64,000 bases of DNA from Methylobacterium sp. 10 (GTDB taxonomy: Bacteria > Pseudomonadota > Alphaproteobacteria > Rhizobiales > Beijerinckiaceae): positions 2,051,331 through 2,115,330 of the forward strand of contig NZ_KI912577.1 of the NCBI RefSeq assembly GCF_000519085.1, in the 5' to 3' direction. The stretch's first letter is position 1; each line of letters begins with the position of its first letter. Both the position numbers and the translations under genes were made by a program. Positions 44,349 through 53,364 of this stretch are shown in pieces. The notes under the pieces were generated by a model. That model was not told the DNA's origin. It saw only the letters and a list, made by a program, of their open reading frames with translations, and made no database searches.

Positions 44349-45509
44349 TCACGCCGCCGTGGCGCGGGTGCGCAGGCGGGGCGTCTCCTTGGGGCGGATG
44401 TCCATGGCGTTGCCGCGCCAGACGATGGCGCTCTGCATCCAGGCGCTCACCCACATGACGGGGAGGATCGCGTCGCGCAGGAGGAAGGCGAGAAGGAGCC
44501 GGGGAGAGCGGTGCCACCCGGCGCGGGCGGCGAGCGCGTATTCGGCGCCGTACCAGAGCATGGCCATGGCCACGACGCCGATGAGGACAGATGCGTCCGG
44601 GACCGCAAGCGCCGCGATCGCGAAGGGAAGCACCGCGCCGGAGCCGATCTCCGGCGCGAAGAAATGCGGGAAGGTGACCCGGCGCAGGCGCGCCCACCGC
44701 ACCTGCCGCGACCAGACCTCGCGGAACGTCCGAGATCCAAGGGGCTGGTCGAAGGGAGAGGCTACGAGATGCACCCGCTTGCCGGCCGCGCGGACGAGCT
44801 TGGTCGCCGCCGCATCCTCGGCGATCTCGGCGGCGAGCGCGCGGATGCCGCCCTGCCCGTCGAGGAACGGCTTGTGCCAGAGCATGCTCTTGCCCTGCGC
44901 GAAGCCGAGGCCGAGGCTTTCGCCGGTATATTGCCAGCGCGCCTGGAGCGTATTCAGGAAGGCGCATTCCAGTTCGGCGAAGAACCCGTGCGGCCGTGCG
45001 CCGATGGGGGTGGAGCAGACGAGGCCCGTATCCGGCCGCCACGAGGCCTGCAGCCGCTGCAGGTAATCGGGGGGCATGAGGACGTTGGAATCGGCGAGCA
45101 CCACCCAGTCGTGCCGGGCCGCCTCCCACCCGCGCACGCAATTATTGAGCTTCGGATTGTCGCTGATCCGCTCGTCGCCGACGATGAGCCGAGCCGGCAC
45201 CGCCGGATGGGACGCCATCAGGCGGTGCAGCAGCGGGACGATGGGATCGCGGCCGTCGGCGACGCAGAAGATCAGCTCGTAATCCGGATGGGCGAGATGG
45301 AAGCCGCGCTCCAGCATCTCCTCGCTGAACGCCTCGAGACCGCAGACCGGGCGCACGAGGGAGATCGGCGCGGCGGCAGGAAAGCTCGTTGTGCCGCGAG
45401 TCCGGCCGATGCGCCATGCTGCGATGGCGATGCTGAGACAATTGACCAAGGTCAGCGCGGCACAGAGCGAGAGCGCGACGATCGCGCCGGTCTCGATGCT
45501 GCCGAACAT
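44349..45509 (-). CDS. GT21 ceramide-glucosyltransferase-like enzyme
   Basis: A 386-residue membrane glycosyltransferase. A first helix (about 8-30) is followed by a GT-A domain with the family motifs SLVRPVCGLEAFSEE, the metal-binding DSN (VLADSNVLMP), the ELECAFLNTLQARWQ block, Glu-Asp (AEDAAATK) as catalytic base, and QxxRW (SRQVRWARLRR). Further helices lie at the C-terminus. It matches rhizobial GT21 enzymes that glycosylate ceramide or diacylglycerol; the lipid acceptor here is unknown (hopanoid glycosyltransferase HpnI is a related alternative). GGAGGGAG lies about 8 bases before the ATG. Confidence 0.9.
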   Translation of the reverse strand: MFGSIETGAIVALSLCAALTLVNCLSIAIAAWRIGRTRGTTSFPAAAPISLVRPVCGLEAFSEEMLERGFHLAHPDYELIFCVADGRDPIVPLLHRLMASHPAVPARLIVGDERISDNPKLNNCVRGWEAARHDWVVLADSNVLMPPDYLQRLQASWRPDTGLVCSTPIGARPHGFFAELECAFLNTLQARWQYTGESLGLGFAQGKSMLWHKPFLDGQGGIRALAAEIAEDAAATKLVRAAGKRVHLVASPFDQPLGSRTFREVWSRQVRWARLRRVTFPHFFAPEIGSGAVLPFAIAALAVPDASVLIGVVAMAMLWYGAEYALAARAGWHRSPRLLLAFLLRDAILPVMWVSAWMQSAIVWRGNAMDIRPKETPRLRTRATAA

Positions 45510-45704
45510 GCCGCGCTCCCTCCGGGCATCCGCCGCCTGACGGAACCAGCCCCCGCCCGAGGCCGTAACAGGTAGGCTGTTTCAGGCGTATGACAGAGGC
45601 GCGGCTCCCATCGGCCGCCCGTCGGAGGGAAGGCTGGGCGTGAGCGAGACGAGACCCGTGGCCGTTCGCGGAACTGCGGTCGAGCCCGGCCGGTTCGATC
45701 CGGC

Positions 45705-46604
45705 ATGATCCCGCCCATCGTCGTCCATCCCGCCTATCAGGCCGTCCTGCCGGACGGGCACCGGTTCCCGATGCGGAAATACGGTCGCCTTGCCGAAACG
45801 CTGGCGGAGCTCGGCCTCGCGCCCTCCGGTTTCGTCAGGCCGGAGCCCGCCGATGCGGCCCTCCTGAAGCGGGCGCACCGCTCGGATTACGTCGAGGCGG
45901 TCCTCTCCTGCTCGGTCTCGCGGGAGATCGAGCGCGAGATCGGCCTGCCGGTGGACGAGAGCGTCGTCGCCCGCTCCTGTGCCTCCGCCGGCGGCACCCT
46001 CGCGGCGGCCCGGCTGGCGCTGGACCATGGCCTCGCCGGCAGCGCCGCCGGCGGCAGCCACCATGCGCGGCGGGAGACCGGCGCGGGGTTCTGCGTGTTC
46101 AACGACGTCGCCGTCGCCGCCCTGGCGCTTCAGGACGAGGGCACGATCCGCAGGGCGCTGGTGGTGGATTGCGACGTGCACCAGGGCGACGGCACCGCCG
46201 ATTGCCTCGCCGGTTCGCCGGATCTGTTCACCTTCTCGATCCATGCCGAGAAGAACTACCCGACGCGCAAGATCCCCGGCGACCTGGATCTCGGCTTGGT
46301 CGATGACGTGGACGATGCGGCCTACGCGGCCGTTCTGGCGGCACATCTGCCGGGCCTGCTCGACGGCCTTTCGCCGGACATCGTGTTCTACAATGCCGGG
46401 GTCGATCCGCACATGGACGACCGGCTCGGGCGATTGGCCCTCACCGATGCGGGCCTCGCCGCACGGGATCGCTACGTCATCGGAGAGGCGCGCCGGCGGC
46501 GCATCCCCCTCGTAGCGGTGATCGGCGGCGGCTATGCCACCGATATCGACGCCCTGGCCGCCCGCCATGCCCTCGTGTTCCAGGCCATGGCCGCCCTCGC
46601 GTGA
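45705..46604 (+). CDS. Histone-deacetylase-superfamily hydrolase (acetylpolyamine amidohydrolase-like)
   Basis: A 299-residue zinc hydrolase of the class II HDAC / acetoin-utilisation family. The catalytic His pair is His119-His120 (GGSHHARRETGAGFCVFND), the zinc ligands are Asp157, His159 (DCDVHQGDGT) and Asp234 (NAGVDPHMDDRLG), and the Tyr region is GGGYA at 275-279. In bacteria such enzymes deacetylate small molecules such as polyamines, or lysines of proteins; the substrate is not clear. It stands alone on the plus strand, between two minus-strand genes. Confidence 0.92.
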   Translation: MIPPIVVHPAYQAVLPDGHRFPMRKYGRLAETLAELGLAPSGFVRPEPADAALLKRAHRSDYVEAVLSCSVSREIEREIGLPVDESVVARSCASAGGTLAAARLALDHGLAGSAAGGSHHARRETGAGFCVFNDVAVAALALQDEGTIRRALVVDCDVHQGDGTADCLAGSPDLFTFSIHAEKNYPTRKIPGDLDLGLVDDVDDAAYAAVLAAHLPGLLDGLSPDIVFYNAGVDPHMDDRLGRLALTDAGLAARDRYVIGEARRRRIPLVAVIGGGYATDIDALAARHALVFQAMAALA

Positions 46605-46610
46605 AGCCGC

Positions 46611-47204
46611 TCAGGGCGTCCCGCACGCATCCGGCGGGATCTCGCCCTCGGTCACGCATCGCGCCACCTTTTCGAGGCCGTCGAAGAGCCGTTCGAGCTG
46701 CGCGCCCTCCATGGAATGGAAGCCCAGCGTCCGGGTGATCAGCAACCCCAGCGTCGAGAACACCAGTGCCGCGCCGATCCCCGGACAGGTCTCGATCTTC
46801 TCGAGGCCGGCGAGGCGTTCGCGGAGGAACGCGTTGAACCCGGCGAATGCCTCGGGATTCTCCGCCGAGGCCAGGAGGAAGGCCCGCGGGAACCCCTCTT
46901 CCTCCGCATAGACCTGCCTCGCATGGGCGATCAGCGCGAGAGGGAGGGCCGAAGGACCCGGCACCTGCTCCGCTTCGAGTCTGGCAATGCCCTCCTTGAC
47001 CTCTCTGAGTTTGCGCTCGGCCATGGCCGTGATGAGCGTTTCCTTCGAGGAGAAATGGTGGAGGACCCCGCCCTTGCTCAAGCCCGCCTCCGCCGCGACC
47101 GCATCGATCGTCAGGGTGCGCGTGCCCGCGCGACGGATCAGGCTCTCGGCCGCATCGAGGATGATGCTCGCCCGGTCCTCCCGCCGTGTGCGCGGCTTCA
47201 CCAT
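46611..47204 (-). CDS. TetR-family repressor of the RND efflux operon
   Basis: A 197-residue TetR regulator. The DNA-binding domain covers residues 8-55 (IILDAAESLIRRAG, then TIDAVAAEAGLSKGGVLHHF as helix-turn-helix), and the rest is the ligand-binding domain with a TetR_C-like tail. It is divergent from the efflux operon across about 100 bases containing two inverted repeats, so it very likely represses that operon and itself. AGGGG lies before the ATG. Confidence 0.92.
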   Translation of the reverse strand: MVKPRTRREDRASIILDAAESLIRRAGTRTLTIDAVAAEAGLSKGGVLHHFSSKETLITAMAERKLREVKEGIARLEAEQVPGPSALPLALIAHARQVYAEEEGFPRAFLLASAENPEAFAGFNAFLRERLAGLEKIETCPGIGAALVFSTLGLLITRTLGFHSMEGAQLERLFDGLEKVARCVTEGEIPPDACGTP

Positions 47205-47220
47205 GTCATCCCCTCTAGAA

Positions 47221-47249
47221 ACCGTCTGGACGGTCGGTAAGATAACCGA
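47221..47249. promoter_or_regulatory. Probable TetR operators between repressor and efflux operon
   Basis: Two inverted repeats lie side by side: ACCGTC-TG-GACGGT (47221-47234) and TCGGT-AAGATA-ACCGA (47234-47249). The position between divergent regulator and target genes is typical for a TetR-family operator. The shared half-site ACCG/CGGT suggests binding by one protein. Confidence 0.6.
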
Positions 47250-47306
47250 TAGACAGGCGCTTCGATAGAGCGTTTGCGGGATGGGGTCATAGTGTCTGGT
47301 CCGACC

Positions 47307-48425
47307 ATGTCCATTCGACGGTACCGAGGCGCCCGGATGGTGGTTTGCCTCGGCTTCGCGGCCCTGGCCTGCCTCCCGGCGCAGGCGAAGGACGATGCCG
47401 GCCAACCCGGCCCGACTCCCTCTAAGCAGAGCCTCGCCACGGTCCGCACGGCGAAGGCCGAGCGCAGCACCGTATCGGCCGATCTCGTCTTCACGGGCGA
47501 CATCCAGGCCCAGTCTCAGGTGAACGTGGCCTTCCGCAACAACGGCAAGATCGCCGTGCGCCTGGTGGAGGTGGGCGATCACGTCACTGCCGATCAAGTT
47601 CTGGCCAAGCTCGATCCGCAGGAGCAGCGCGCCAACCTCAACAACGCGCAGGCCGCGTTGACCTCCGCCGAGGCGCTGCTCACCCAGGCCAAGGTCAACT
47701 TCAAGCGCCAGGAGATGCTGCTCTCCAGCGGATACACAACGCGGCCGAGCTATGACGATGCCGAGCAGCAACTCCGCACGACCCAGGCGTCGGTGGAATC
47801 CGCCAAGGCGGCCCTGGGCACGGCCCAGGAACAGTTCTCCTATACCGACCTGAAGGCGGGCGTCGACGGCATCGTGCTCAGCCGCAGCTTCGAGGTGGGC
47901 CAGGTGGTCCAGGCCGGACAGACCGTCCTCACCATGGCCGAGGACGGGCCGCGCGACGCGGTGTTCAACGTGTTCGAGGCGGTGCTGGCGACTCCGCCCG
48001 AGAGCAAGCAGGTGGACATCACCCTCCAGGCGGACCCGAAGGTGCGGACCGTCGGCACTGTGCGGGAGATCTCGCCGAGCGTGGACGCCGCCTCCGGCAC
48101 CGTGCGGGTGAAGGTCGGCCTGAAGGACACGCCCGCCGCCATGTCCCTCGGGGCCATCGTCATCGGCACCGGCAAGTTCAGGCCGCAGACGGCGATCGTC
48201 CTGCCCTGGTCCTCGCTGTACCGCTGGGAGAACGGACCCGCCGTGTGGGTGCGCGATCCGGCCAGCGGCAAGGTCGCCCCGCGCAACGTGACCATCGACC
48301 GGTATTCGCCCAACACCATCGCCCTGTCCGGCGGTGTCGAGCCGGGCGAGGAGGTGGTCGTCGCCGGCATCCAGTTCCTCCGGCCGGGCCAGACCGTCGC
48401 CGTCGCCGGGGAGATCGCCCGATGA
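47307..48425 (+). CDS. RND efflux periplasmic adaptor (first of two)
   Basis: A 372-residue membrane fusion protein. After a signal peptide (about 1-27, LACLPAQAK) it has a beta-barrel and lipoyl half-motif (VNVAFRNNGKIAVRLVEVGDHV), an alpha hairpin (RANLNNAQAALTSAEALLTQAKV in part), the second lipoyl half (LKAGVDGIVLSRSFEVGQVV) and a C-terminal membrane-proximal domain. ATG 47307 is chosen since it starts a good signal peptide. Its stop overlaps the start of a second adaptor gene by four bases. Confidence 0.92.
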   Translation: MSIRRYRGARMVVCLGFAALACLPAQAKDDAGQPGPTPSKQSLATVRTAKAERSTVSADLVFTGDIQAQSQVNVAFRNNGKIAVRLVEVGDHVTADQVLAKLDPQEQRANLNNAQAALTSAEALLTQAKVNFKRQEMLLSSGYTTRPSYDDAEQQLRTTQASVESAKAALGTAQEQFSYTDLKAGVDGIVLSRSFEVGQVVQAGQTVLTMAEDGPRDAVFNVFEAVLATPPESKQVDITLQADPKVRTVGTVREISPSVDAASGTVRVKVGLKDTPAAMSLGAIVIGTGKFRPQTAIVLPWSSLYRWENGPAVWVRDPASGKVAPRNVTIDRYSPNTIALSGGVEPGEEVVVAGIQFLRPGQTVAVAGEIAR

Positions 48426-49507
48426 TCCGCTCCGGCATCCGCGTCGTCCTGATGGGGGCGGCCCTCACCGGCCTCGGTGCCTGCCACGGCGCGGAGGAGG
48501 AGGCCGGCCCGCAGCCCGTGCGGCCCGTGCTCTATACGGAGGCCAAGCCCGTCGACACGATCGTGTTCGGGCCCTTTGCCGGGTTCGTGGCCCCCCGCTA
48601 CCAATCGGAGATCGGGTTCCAGATCGCGGGCCGGGTGATCGCCCGCGACGTGACGGTGGGCGACGTGGTGAAGAAGGGCCAGCGCATCGCCGCCCTCGAC
48701 CCCATCGTCACCCGCTTCGCCCTCACCCGCGCCGAGGCGGAACTCGCCGATGCGACGGCGCAGTCGGAGAATGCCAGCGCCACCGAGCTGCGGCAGCGGC
48801 GGCTGATCGCCAACGGCAATGTCAGCCAGGCGCGCCTCGACAGCGCCGTGGCGAGCCGCGACACGGCCCAGGCACGTCTCGCCCAGGCCCAGGCGAACCT
48901 GCAGAAGGCCCGCGACCAGATGGGCTATACCGAGCTGCATGCGGATTTCGACGGCGTGGTCACCGTCCGCAGCGCGGAAGTCGGGCAGGTTCTCTCCGCC
49001 GGACAGGCGGTGGCGACCCTGGCCCGGCCCGAGGAACGCGAGGCCGTGGTCGACATCCCCGAGGATCTCGTGGGCGCCATGCCCAAGGACGCGGTCTTCA
49101 CCGTGGCGCTCCAGAGCGCGCCCGACGTGACGGCCACGGGCAAAGTCCGCGAGATCTCGCCCTTCGCCGATCAGAAGACCCGCACCCGGCGGATCCGGAT
49201 GACCCTGCTCAACCCGCCGGAGGCGTTCCGCCTCGGCTCCACCATCACCGTCGGGCTCTCGCGCCACATGAAACCGCGGTTCCAGTTGCCGGCGACGGCG
49301 GTCTTCGAGGCCGACGGCCGAAGCGCCGTCTGGATCGTGAACGAGGCCGGGGATGCCGTGGCCCGCCGCGACGTCACCGTGGCGGACAGGAATGGCGAGC
49401 GTGTCTCCATCACCGAGGGCCTGAAGCCGGGGGAGCGCGTCGTGCTTGCCGGCGCACTCAGTCTCAGCGAAGGCCAGCGCGTCCGCCTCGCCGACAAGCC
49501 GCAATAG
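48422..49507 (+). CDS. RND efflux periplasmic adaptor lipoprotein (second of two)
   Basis: A 361-residue adaptor with a lipoprotein signal (LTGLGAC, Cys21 as lipidation site). It has the lipoyl halves IGFQIAGRVIARDVTVGDVV and LHADFDGVVTVRSAEVGQVL, an alpha hairpin between them, and a beta-barrel domain. It overlaps the first adaptor by four bases and is followed by the pump after 62 bases. Two unlike adaptors before one pump suggest they may form a mixed complex. Confidence 0.92.
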   Translation: MIRSGIRVVLMGAALTGLGACHGAEEEAGPQPVRPVLYTEAKPVDTIVFGPFAGFVAPRYQSEIGFQIAGRVIARDVTVGDVVKKGQRIAALDPIVTRFALTRAEAELADATAQSENASATELRQRRLIANGNVSQARLDSAVASRDTAQARLAQAQANLQKARDQMGYTELHADFDGVVTVRSAEVGQVLSAGQAVATLARPEEREAVVDIPEDLVGAMPKDAVFTVALQSAPDVTATGKVREISPFADQKTRTRRIRMTLLNPPEAFRLGSTITVGLSRHMKPRFQLPATAVFEADGRSAVWIVNEAGDAVARRDVTVADRNGERVSITEGLKPGERVVLAGALSLSEGQRVRLADKPQ

Positions 49508-49569
49508 CTGCCGCCCCGCGCGCACCTTAGAGCCGCGCCGATCCGAACAGTCTCACGCGAGAGCCGCCC

Positions 49570-52500
49570 GTGAAGAACTTCAACCTGTCCGAATGGGCGC
49601 TCGAGCACCGCTCCTTCGTCTGGTTCCTGATGCTGATCTCGATGGTGGCGGGCTTCCTCGCCTACGAGAAGCTCGGCCGCGAGGAGGATCCGCCCTTCGC
49701 CATCAAGACCATGATCGTGCAGGCGCGCTGGCCCGGCGCCACGATCAGCGACACCCTCGATCAGGTCACCGAGCGGATCGAGAAGGAATTGCAGCAGATC
49801 GACGCCGTCGATTTCAGCCGCAGCTACACCACGCCCGGCCAGACCACGGTCTTCGTCCAGCTGCGCGAGACGACCCCGCCGAAGACGATTCCAGGCATCT
49901 TCTATCAGGTGCGCAAGCGCATCGGCGATATCGGCAGCACCTTCCCGCAGGGCATTCAGGGGCCGTTCTTCAACGACGAGTTCGGCGACGTCTTCGGCAA
50001 CGTCTACGCGTTCACCGCCGATGGTGTCTCGATGCGCCAGCTCCGCGACTACGTGGAGCGGGTGCGGGCCGACCTGAAGAAGGTCAACAATGCCGGCAAG
50101 ATGCAGCTCCTCGGCGCGCAGGACGAGGTCATCTACCTCGATTTCTCCACCCGCAAGCTGGCCGGACTCGGCGTCGACCAGGCCGCCGTCATCGCGACCC
50201 TGCAGGCGCAGAACGCCATTGCCCCCTCCGGCGTGATCCAGGCCGGCCCCGAGCGCGTCTCCGTGCGGGTCGGCGGTCAGTTCATTTCCGAAGACAGCCT
50301 CAGGACCATCAACCTGCGGGTGAACGACCGCTTCTTCCGCCTGTCCGACGTGGCCGAGATCTCCCGCGGTTTCACCGATCCACCCACCGCCCTGTTCCGG
50401 TTCAACGGCCAGCCGGCGATCGGCCTCGCCATCGCCATGCAGCCCTCCGGCAACCTGCTGACCTTCGGCCACGACCTCAAGGCGCGGATGAAGAAGCTCG
50501 AAGGCGAGCTGCCCTACGGTGTCGGCATCCATCTGGTCTCGGATCAGCCGAAGATCGTCGAAGAGGCCGTGGGCGGCTTCACCAAGGCCCTGATCGAGGC
50601 CGTCGTCATCGTCCTCGGTGTCAGCTTCATCAGCCTCGGCTGGCGGGCGGGGCTCGTGGTCTCTTTCTCGATCCCCCTCGTCCTCGCCGTGGTCTTCGTG
50701 GTGATGCAGGTGATGGGCGTCACGCTGCAGCGCATCTCGCTGGGCGCCCTCATCATCTCGCTGGGACTCCTCGTCGACGACGCCATGATCACCGTGGAGA
50801 TGATGGTCGCGCGGCTGGAGGTGGGCGACACCCTGAAGAAGGCGGCGACCTTCGCCTATACCTCCACCGCCTTCCCGATGCTCACCGGCACGTTGGTCAC
50901 CGTGGCGGGTTTCCTGCCCATCGGCTTCAATGGCTCGGCGGCGGGCGAATACACCTACAGCCTGTTCGTGGTCATCGCGGCTTCTCTGCTGATTTCGTGG
51001 GTCGTGGCGGTGCTGTTCGCGCCGCTCATCGGCGTGAAGCTGCTGCCGAAGACGATCAAGAAGCATCACGACAAACCGAGCTTCCTGCTCCGCAGCTTCC
51101 GCGCGATGCTGCTTCCGGCCATGCGCTTCCGCTGGATCACCGTGGCCTTCTGCGTCGGCCTCCTCGGCCTGTCGCTCTACGGCATCCAGTTCGTGCAGCA
51201 GCAATTCTTCCCGGCCTCCGACCGTCCCGAAATCCTCGTGGACATGACGCTGCCGCAGAATGCCAGCATCGCCGAGACCAAGGCGCAGATGGATCGGTTC
51301 GAAGCCACCCTGAAGGGCGATCCCGAGATCCTGCGCTGGAGCTCCTATGTCGGGCAGGGCGCGGTGCGCTTCTACCTTCCCCTCGACCAGCAGCTCGGCA
51401 ACGCGTTCTTCGGCCAGATCATCGTGGTGACCTCGTCGCTCGAGGCCCGCGACAAGATGATCCAGAAATTCGAGGCCCTGGCGGCCAGGGACTTCGTCGG
51501 AACCGACGTCTTCGTCCACTCTCTCGACCTCGGCCCCCCGGTGGGGCGTCCGATCCAGTACCGGCTGAGCGGCCCCGATCTCCAGAAGGTGCGCGGCCTC
51601 GCGCTCCAGCTCAGCAACATCGTCGCCTCGAGCCCGAATGTCGGCCTGCCGAATCTCGACTGGAACGAGCCGGGCAAGGTGCTGAAGGTCGACATCATCC
51701 AGGACAAGGCGCGCCAACTCGGCGTCACCTCGGAGGACATCGCCGGGCTGCTCAACGGCATCGTCGGCGGCCGCTCGATCACGCAGGTGCGCGATTCGAT
51801 CTACCTCGTGGATGTGGTCGGCCGTGCGCAGGCGGCGGAACGCAACTCCGTCGAGACGCTGCAGAGCCTGCAGGTGCCGCTGTCGAACGGCAGCGTCGTG
51901 CCGTTGCTGGCCTTCGCCACGGTGAGCTACGAACTCGAACAGCCCATCGTCTGGCGCCGCGACCGCCTGCCCACCATCACGGTGCGGGCGGCGATCGTCG
52001 ACGACACCCAGGCGCCGACCATCGTCAACGCTCTGGATCCGGCCATCAAGGCGTTCGAGAAGACCCTGCCGGACGGCTACACCCTCGCCGTCGGCGGTGC
52101 GGTGGAGGAGAGCGCCAAGGGCAGCGGACCCATCGCGGCGGTGGCGCCGGTGATGCTGCTCGCCATGGCGATGTTCCTGATGATCCAGCTCCAGAGCTTC
52201 CAGAAGCTGTTCCTGGTGGCGAGCGTGGCGCCGCTCGGCCTCATCGGCGTGGTGGCGATCCTGCTGCCCTTCGGCAAGCCTCTGGGCTTCGTCGCCATCC
52301 TAGGCGTACTGGCGCTCATCGGCATCATCATCCGCAACTCGGTGATCCTGGTGATGCAGATCGACGAGTACGACCGCGAGGGCTACGCGCCCTGGGACGC
52401 GGTGGTGGAGGCGACCTGCCACCGGATGCGGCCGATCCTGCTCACCGCCGGGGCGGCGAGCCTCGCCCTCATTCCCATCGCGCGGGAGGTGTTCTGGGGA

Positions 52501-52668
52501 CCGATGGCCTACGCCATGATCGGTGGCATCATCGCCGCGACCTTCCTCACCCTGTTCTTCCTGCCCGCCCTCTATGTCGGCTGGTACCGCATCAAGGCGC
52601 CGAAGGGGGACCGCCCGGACGGTGGCGAATCGCCGACGCCGGCGCCGCACCGTCACGCCGAGGCGTGA
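49570..52668 (+). CDS. RND efflux pump inner-membrane permease
   Basis: A 1032-residue resistance-nodulation-division transporter. It has the two-fold repeat of six helices plus a large periplasmic loop. TM4 carries the proton-relay Asp pair in LGLLVDDAMITVEMM, and TM10 contains the usual IGIIIRNSVILVMQIDEYDR helix. The N-terminus FNLSEWALEHRSFVWFLMLI fits the HAE1/ hydrophobic-efflux or AcrB/CzcA-like group with 'REEDPPFAIKTM'. No outer-membrane TolC gene is next to it. The substrate is unknown; multidrug or solvent efflux is likely. Confidence 0.95.
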   Translation: MKNFNLSEWALEHRSFVWFLMLISMVAGFLAYEKLGREEDPPFAIKTMIVQARWPGATISDTLDQVTERIEKELQQIDAVDFSRSYTTPGQTTVFVQLRETTPPKTIPGIFYQVRKRIGDIGSTFPQGIQGPFFNDEFGDVFGNVYAFTADGVSMRQLRDYVERVRADLKKVNNAGKMQLLGAQDEVIYLDFSTRKLAGLGVDQAAVIATLQAQNAIAPSGVIQAGPERVSVRVGGQFISEDSLRTINLRVNDRFFRLSDVAEISRGFTDPPTALFRFNGQPAIGLAIAMQPSGNLLTFGHDLKARMKKLEGELPYGVGIHLVSDQPKIVEEAVGGFTKALIEAVVIVLGVSFISLGWRAGLVVSFSIPLVLAVVFVVMQVMGVTLQRISLGALIISLGLLVDDAMITVEMMVARLEVGDTLKKAATFAYTSTAFPMLTGTLVTVAGFLPIGFNGSAAGEYTYSLFVVIAASLLISWVVAVLFAPLIGVKLLPKTIKKHHDKPSFLLRSFRAMLLPAMRFRWITVAFCVGLLGLSLYGIQFVQQQFFPASDRPEILVDMTLPQNASIAETKAQMDRFEATLKGDPEILRWSSYVGQGAVRFYLPLDQQLGNAFFGQIIVVTSSLEARDKMIQKFEALAARDFVGTDVFVHSLDLGPPVGRPIQYRLSGPDLQKVRGLALQLSNIVASSPNVGLPNLDWNEPGKVLKVDIIQDKARQLGVTSEDIAGLLNGIVGGRSITQVRDSIYLVDVVGRAQAAERNSVETLQSLQVPLSNGSVVPLLAFATVSYELEQPIVWRRDRLPTITVRAAIVDDTQAPTIVNALDPAIKAFEKTLPDGYTLAVGGAVEESAKGSGPIAAVAPVMLLAMAMFLMIQLQSFQKLFLVASVAPLGLIGVVAILLPFGKPLGFVAILGVLALIGIIIRNSVILVMQIDEYDREGYAPWDAVVEATCHRMRPILLTAGAASLALIPIAREVFWGPMAYAMIGGIIAATFLTLFFLPALYVGWYRIKAPKGDRPDGGESPTPAPHRHAEA

Positions 52669-53364
52669 TCAGGGCGTCGCCGCGCAGAGGGCGGGCTCCA
52701 GGGCCCGCATGACGCGGCGGTAATCCGTGATGTGCAGATCGTCGCGCAGGGCGCCGGGCTGGGCGAACCCGGTGTCGCCATCGCGCAGATCCGCGAAGGG
52801 GTCAGCGTAACGGCAGGAGAGGCGCCGACACAGGGCCTCGATCCTGGCCGAATAGGCCGCCACGGCCGCAGGTTCGAGGCGCTTCTCGACCGAACGGGAG
52901 ATGGGCGGAATGGCGGCGACCACGACACGGTCGCTGCCGGCCTGGAGCCGCTTCACGATCCGCTCCACCGCGTCGTCGAAACCCTGTGCCGTCTTGTCGG
53001 ACAGCGGCTCCTTCTTCCGCTGCAGGTCGTTGGTCCCGATGAAGACCACCACCGCGCGGGCGCGGGTCTTCACCGACAGCTTCGGCACGAGATCGGCATA
53101 GACGGAGGCCGAGGCGCCGCTGATGCCGCCATTCACGATCTCTGCGCCGCAGACCCGCTGGGCCGGGCTCTGGAGCTCGGCCTGCGAATCGCCGGCGAGG
53201 AAGATGTAGCCCTCCGGCGCATCGTCGAGATGCGCCTGGACCGACGGCAGCCTGTCCGTGGCATAGAGCCGGGCGTTGAGACGCTGAGGTTTCTCGACCC
53301 ATCCGACGGCAAAGCCGACACCGAGGACGGCCAGTCCGGCAATGGCGAGGCGCAGGGTTCTCAT
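52669..53364 (-). CDS. SGNH/GDSL hydrolase family protein
   Basis: A 231-residue exported or anchored hydrolase. A single N-terminal helix (about 6-21, LAIAGLAVLGVGFAVG) is followed by an SGNH domain with nucleophile Ser60 (LAGDSQAEL), the Gly/Asn blocks NGGISGAS and FIGTNDLQRK, and the Asp-x-x-His DDLHITDY. It is likely a periplasmic esterase. Its ATG overlaps the trmO stop by four bases (ATGA), an unexpected pairing with a tRNA-modifying enzyme. Confidence 0.88.
   Translation of the reverse strand: MRTLRLAIAGLAVLGVGFAVGWVEKPQRLNARLYATDRLPSVQAHLDDAPEGYIFLAGDSQAELQSPAQRVCGAEIVNGGISGASASVYADLVPKLSVKTRARAVVVFIGTNDLQRKKEPLSDKTAQGFDDAVERIVKRLQAGSDRVVVAAIPPISRSVEKRLEPAAVAAYSARIEALCRRLSCRYADPFADLRDGDTGFAQPGALRDDLHITDYRRVMRALEPALCAATP

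Noticed and set aside
49171..51717. An 848-residue open frame antisense to the RND pump and second adaptor
   Set aside because: Same artefact: the sense strand carries well-supported RND genes with intact motifs.
49446..52712. A 1088-residue plus-strand frame overlapping the RND permease
   Set aside because: It is the +1 frame of the permease with Arg/Pro-rich composition; the true frame contains the RND motifs and membrane helices.
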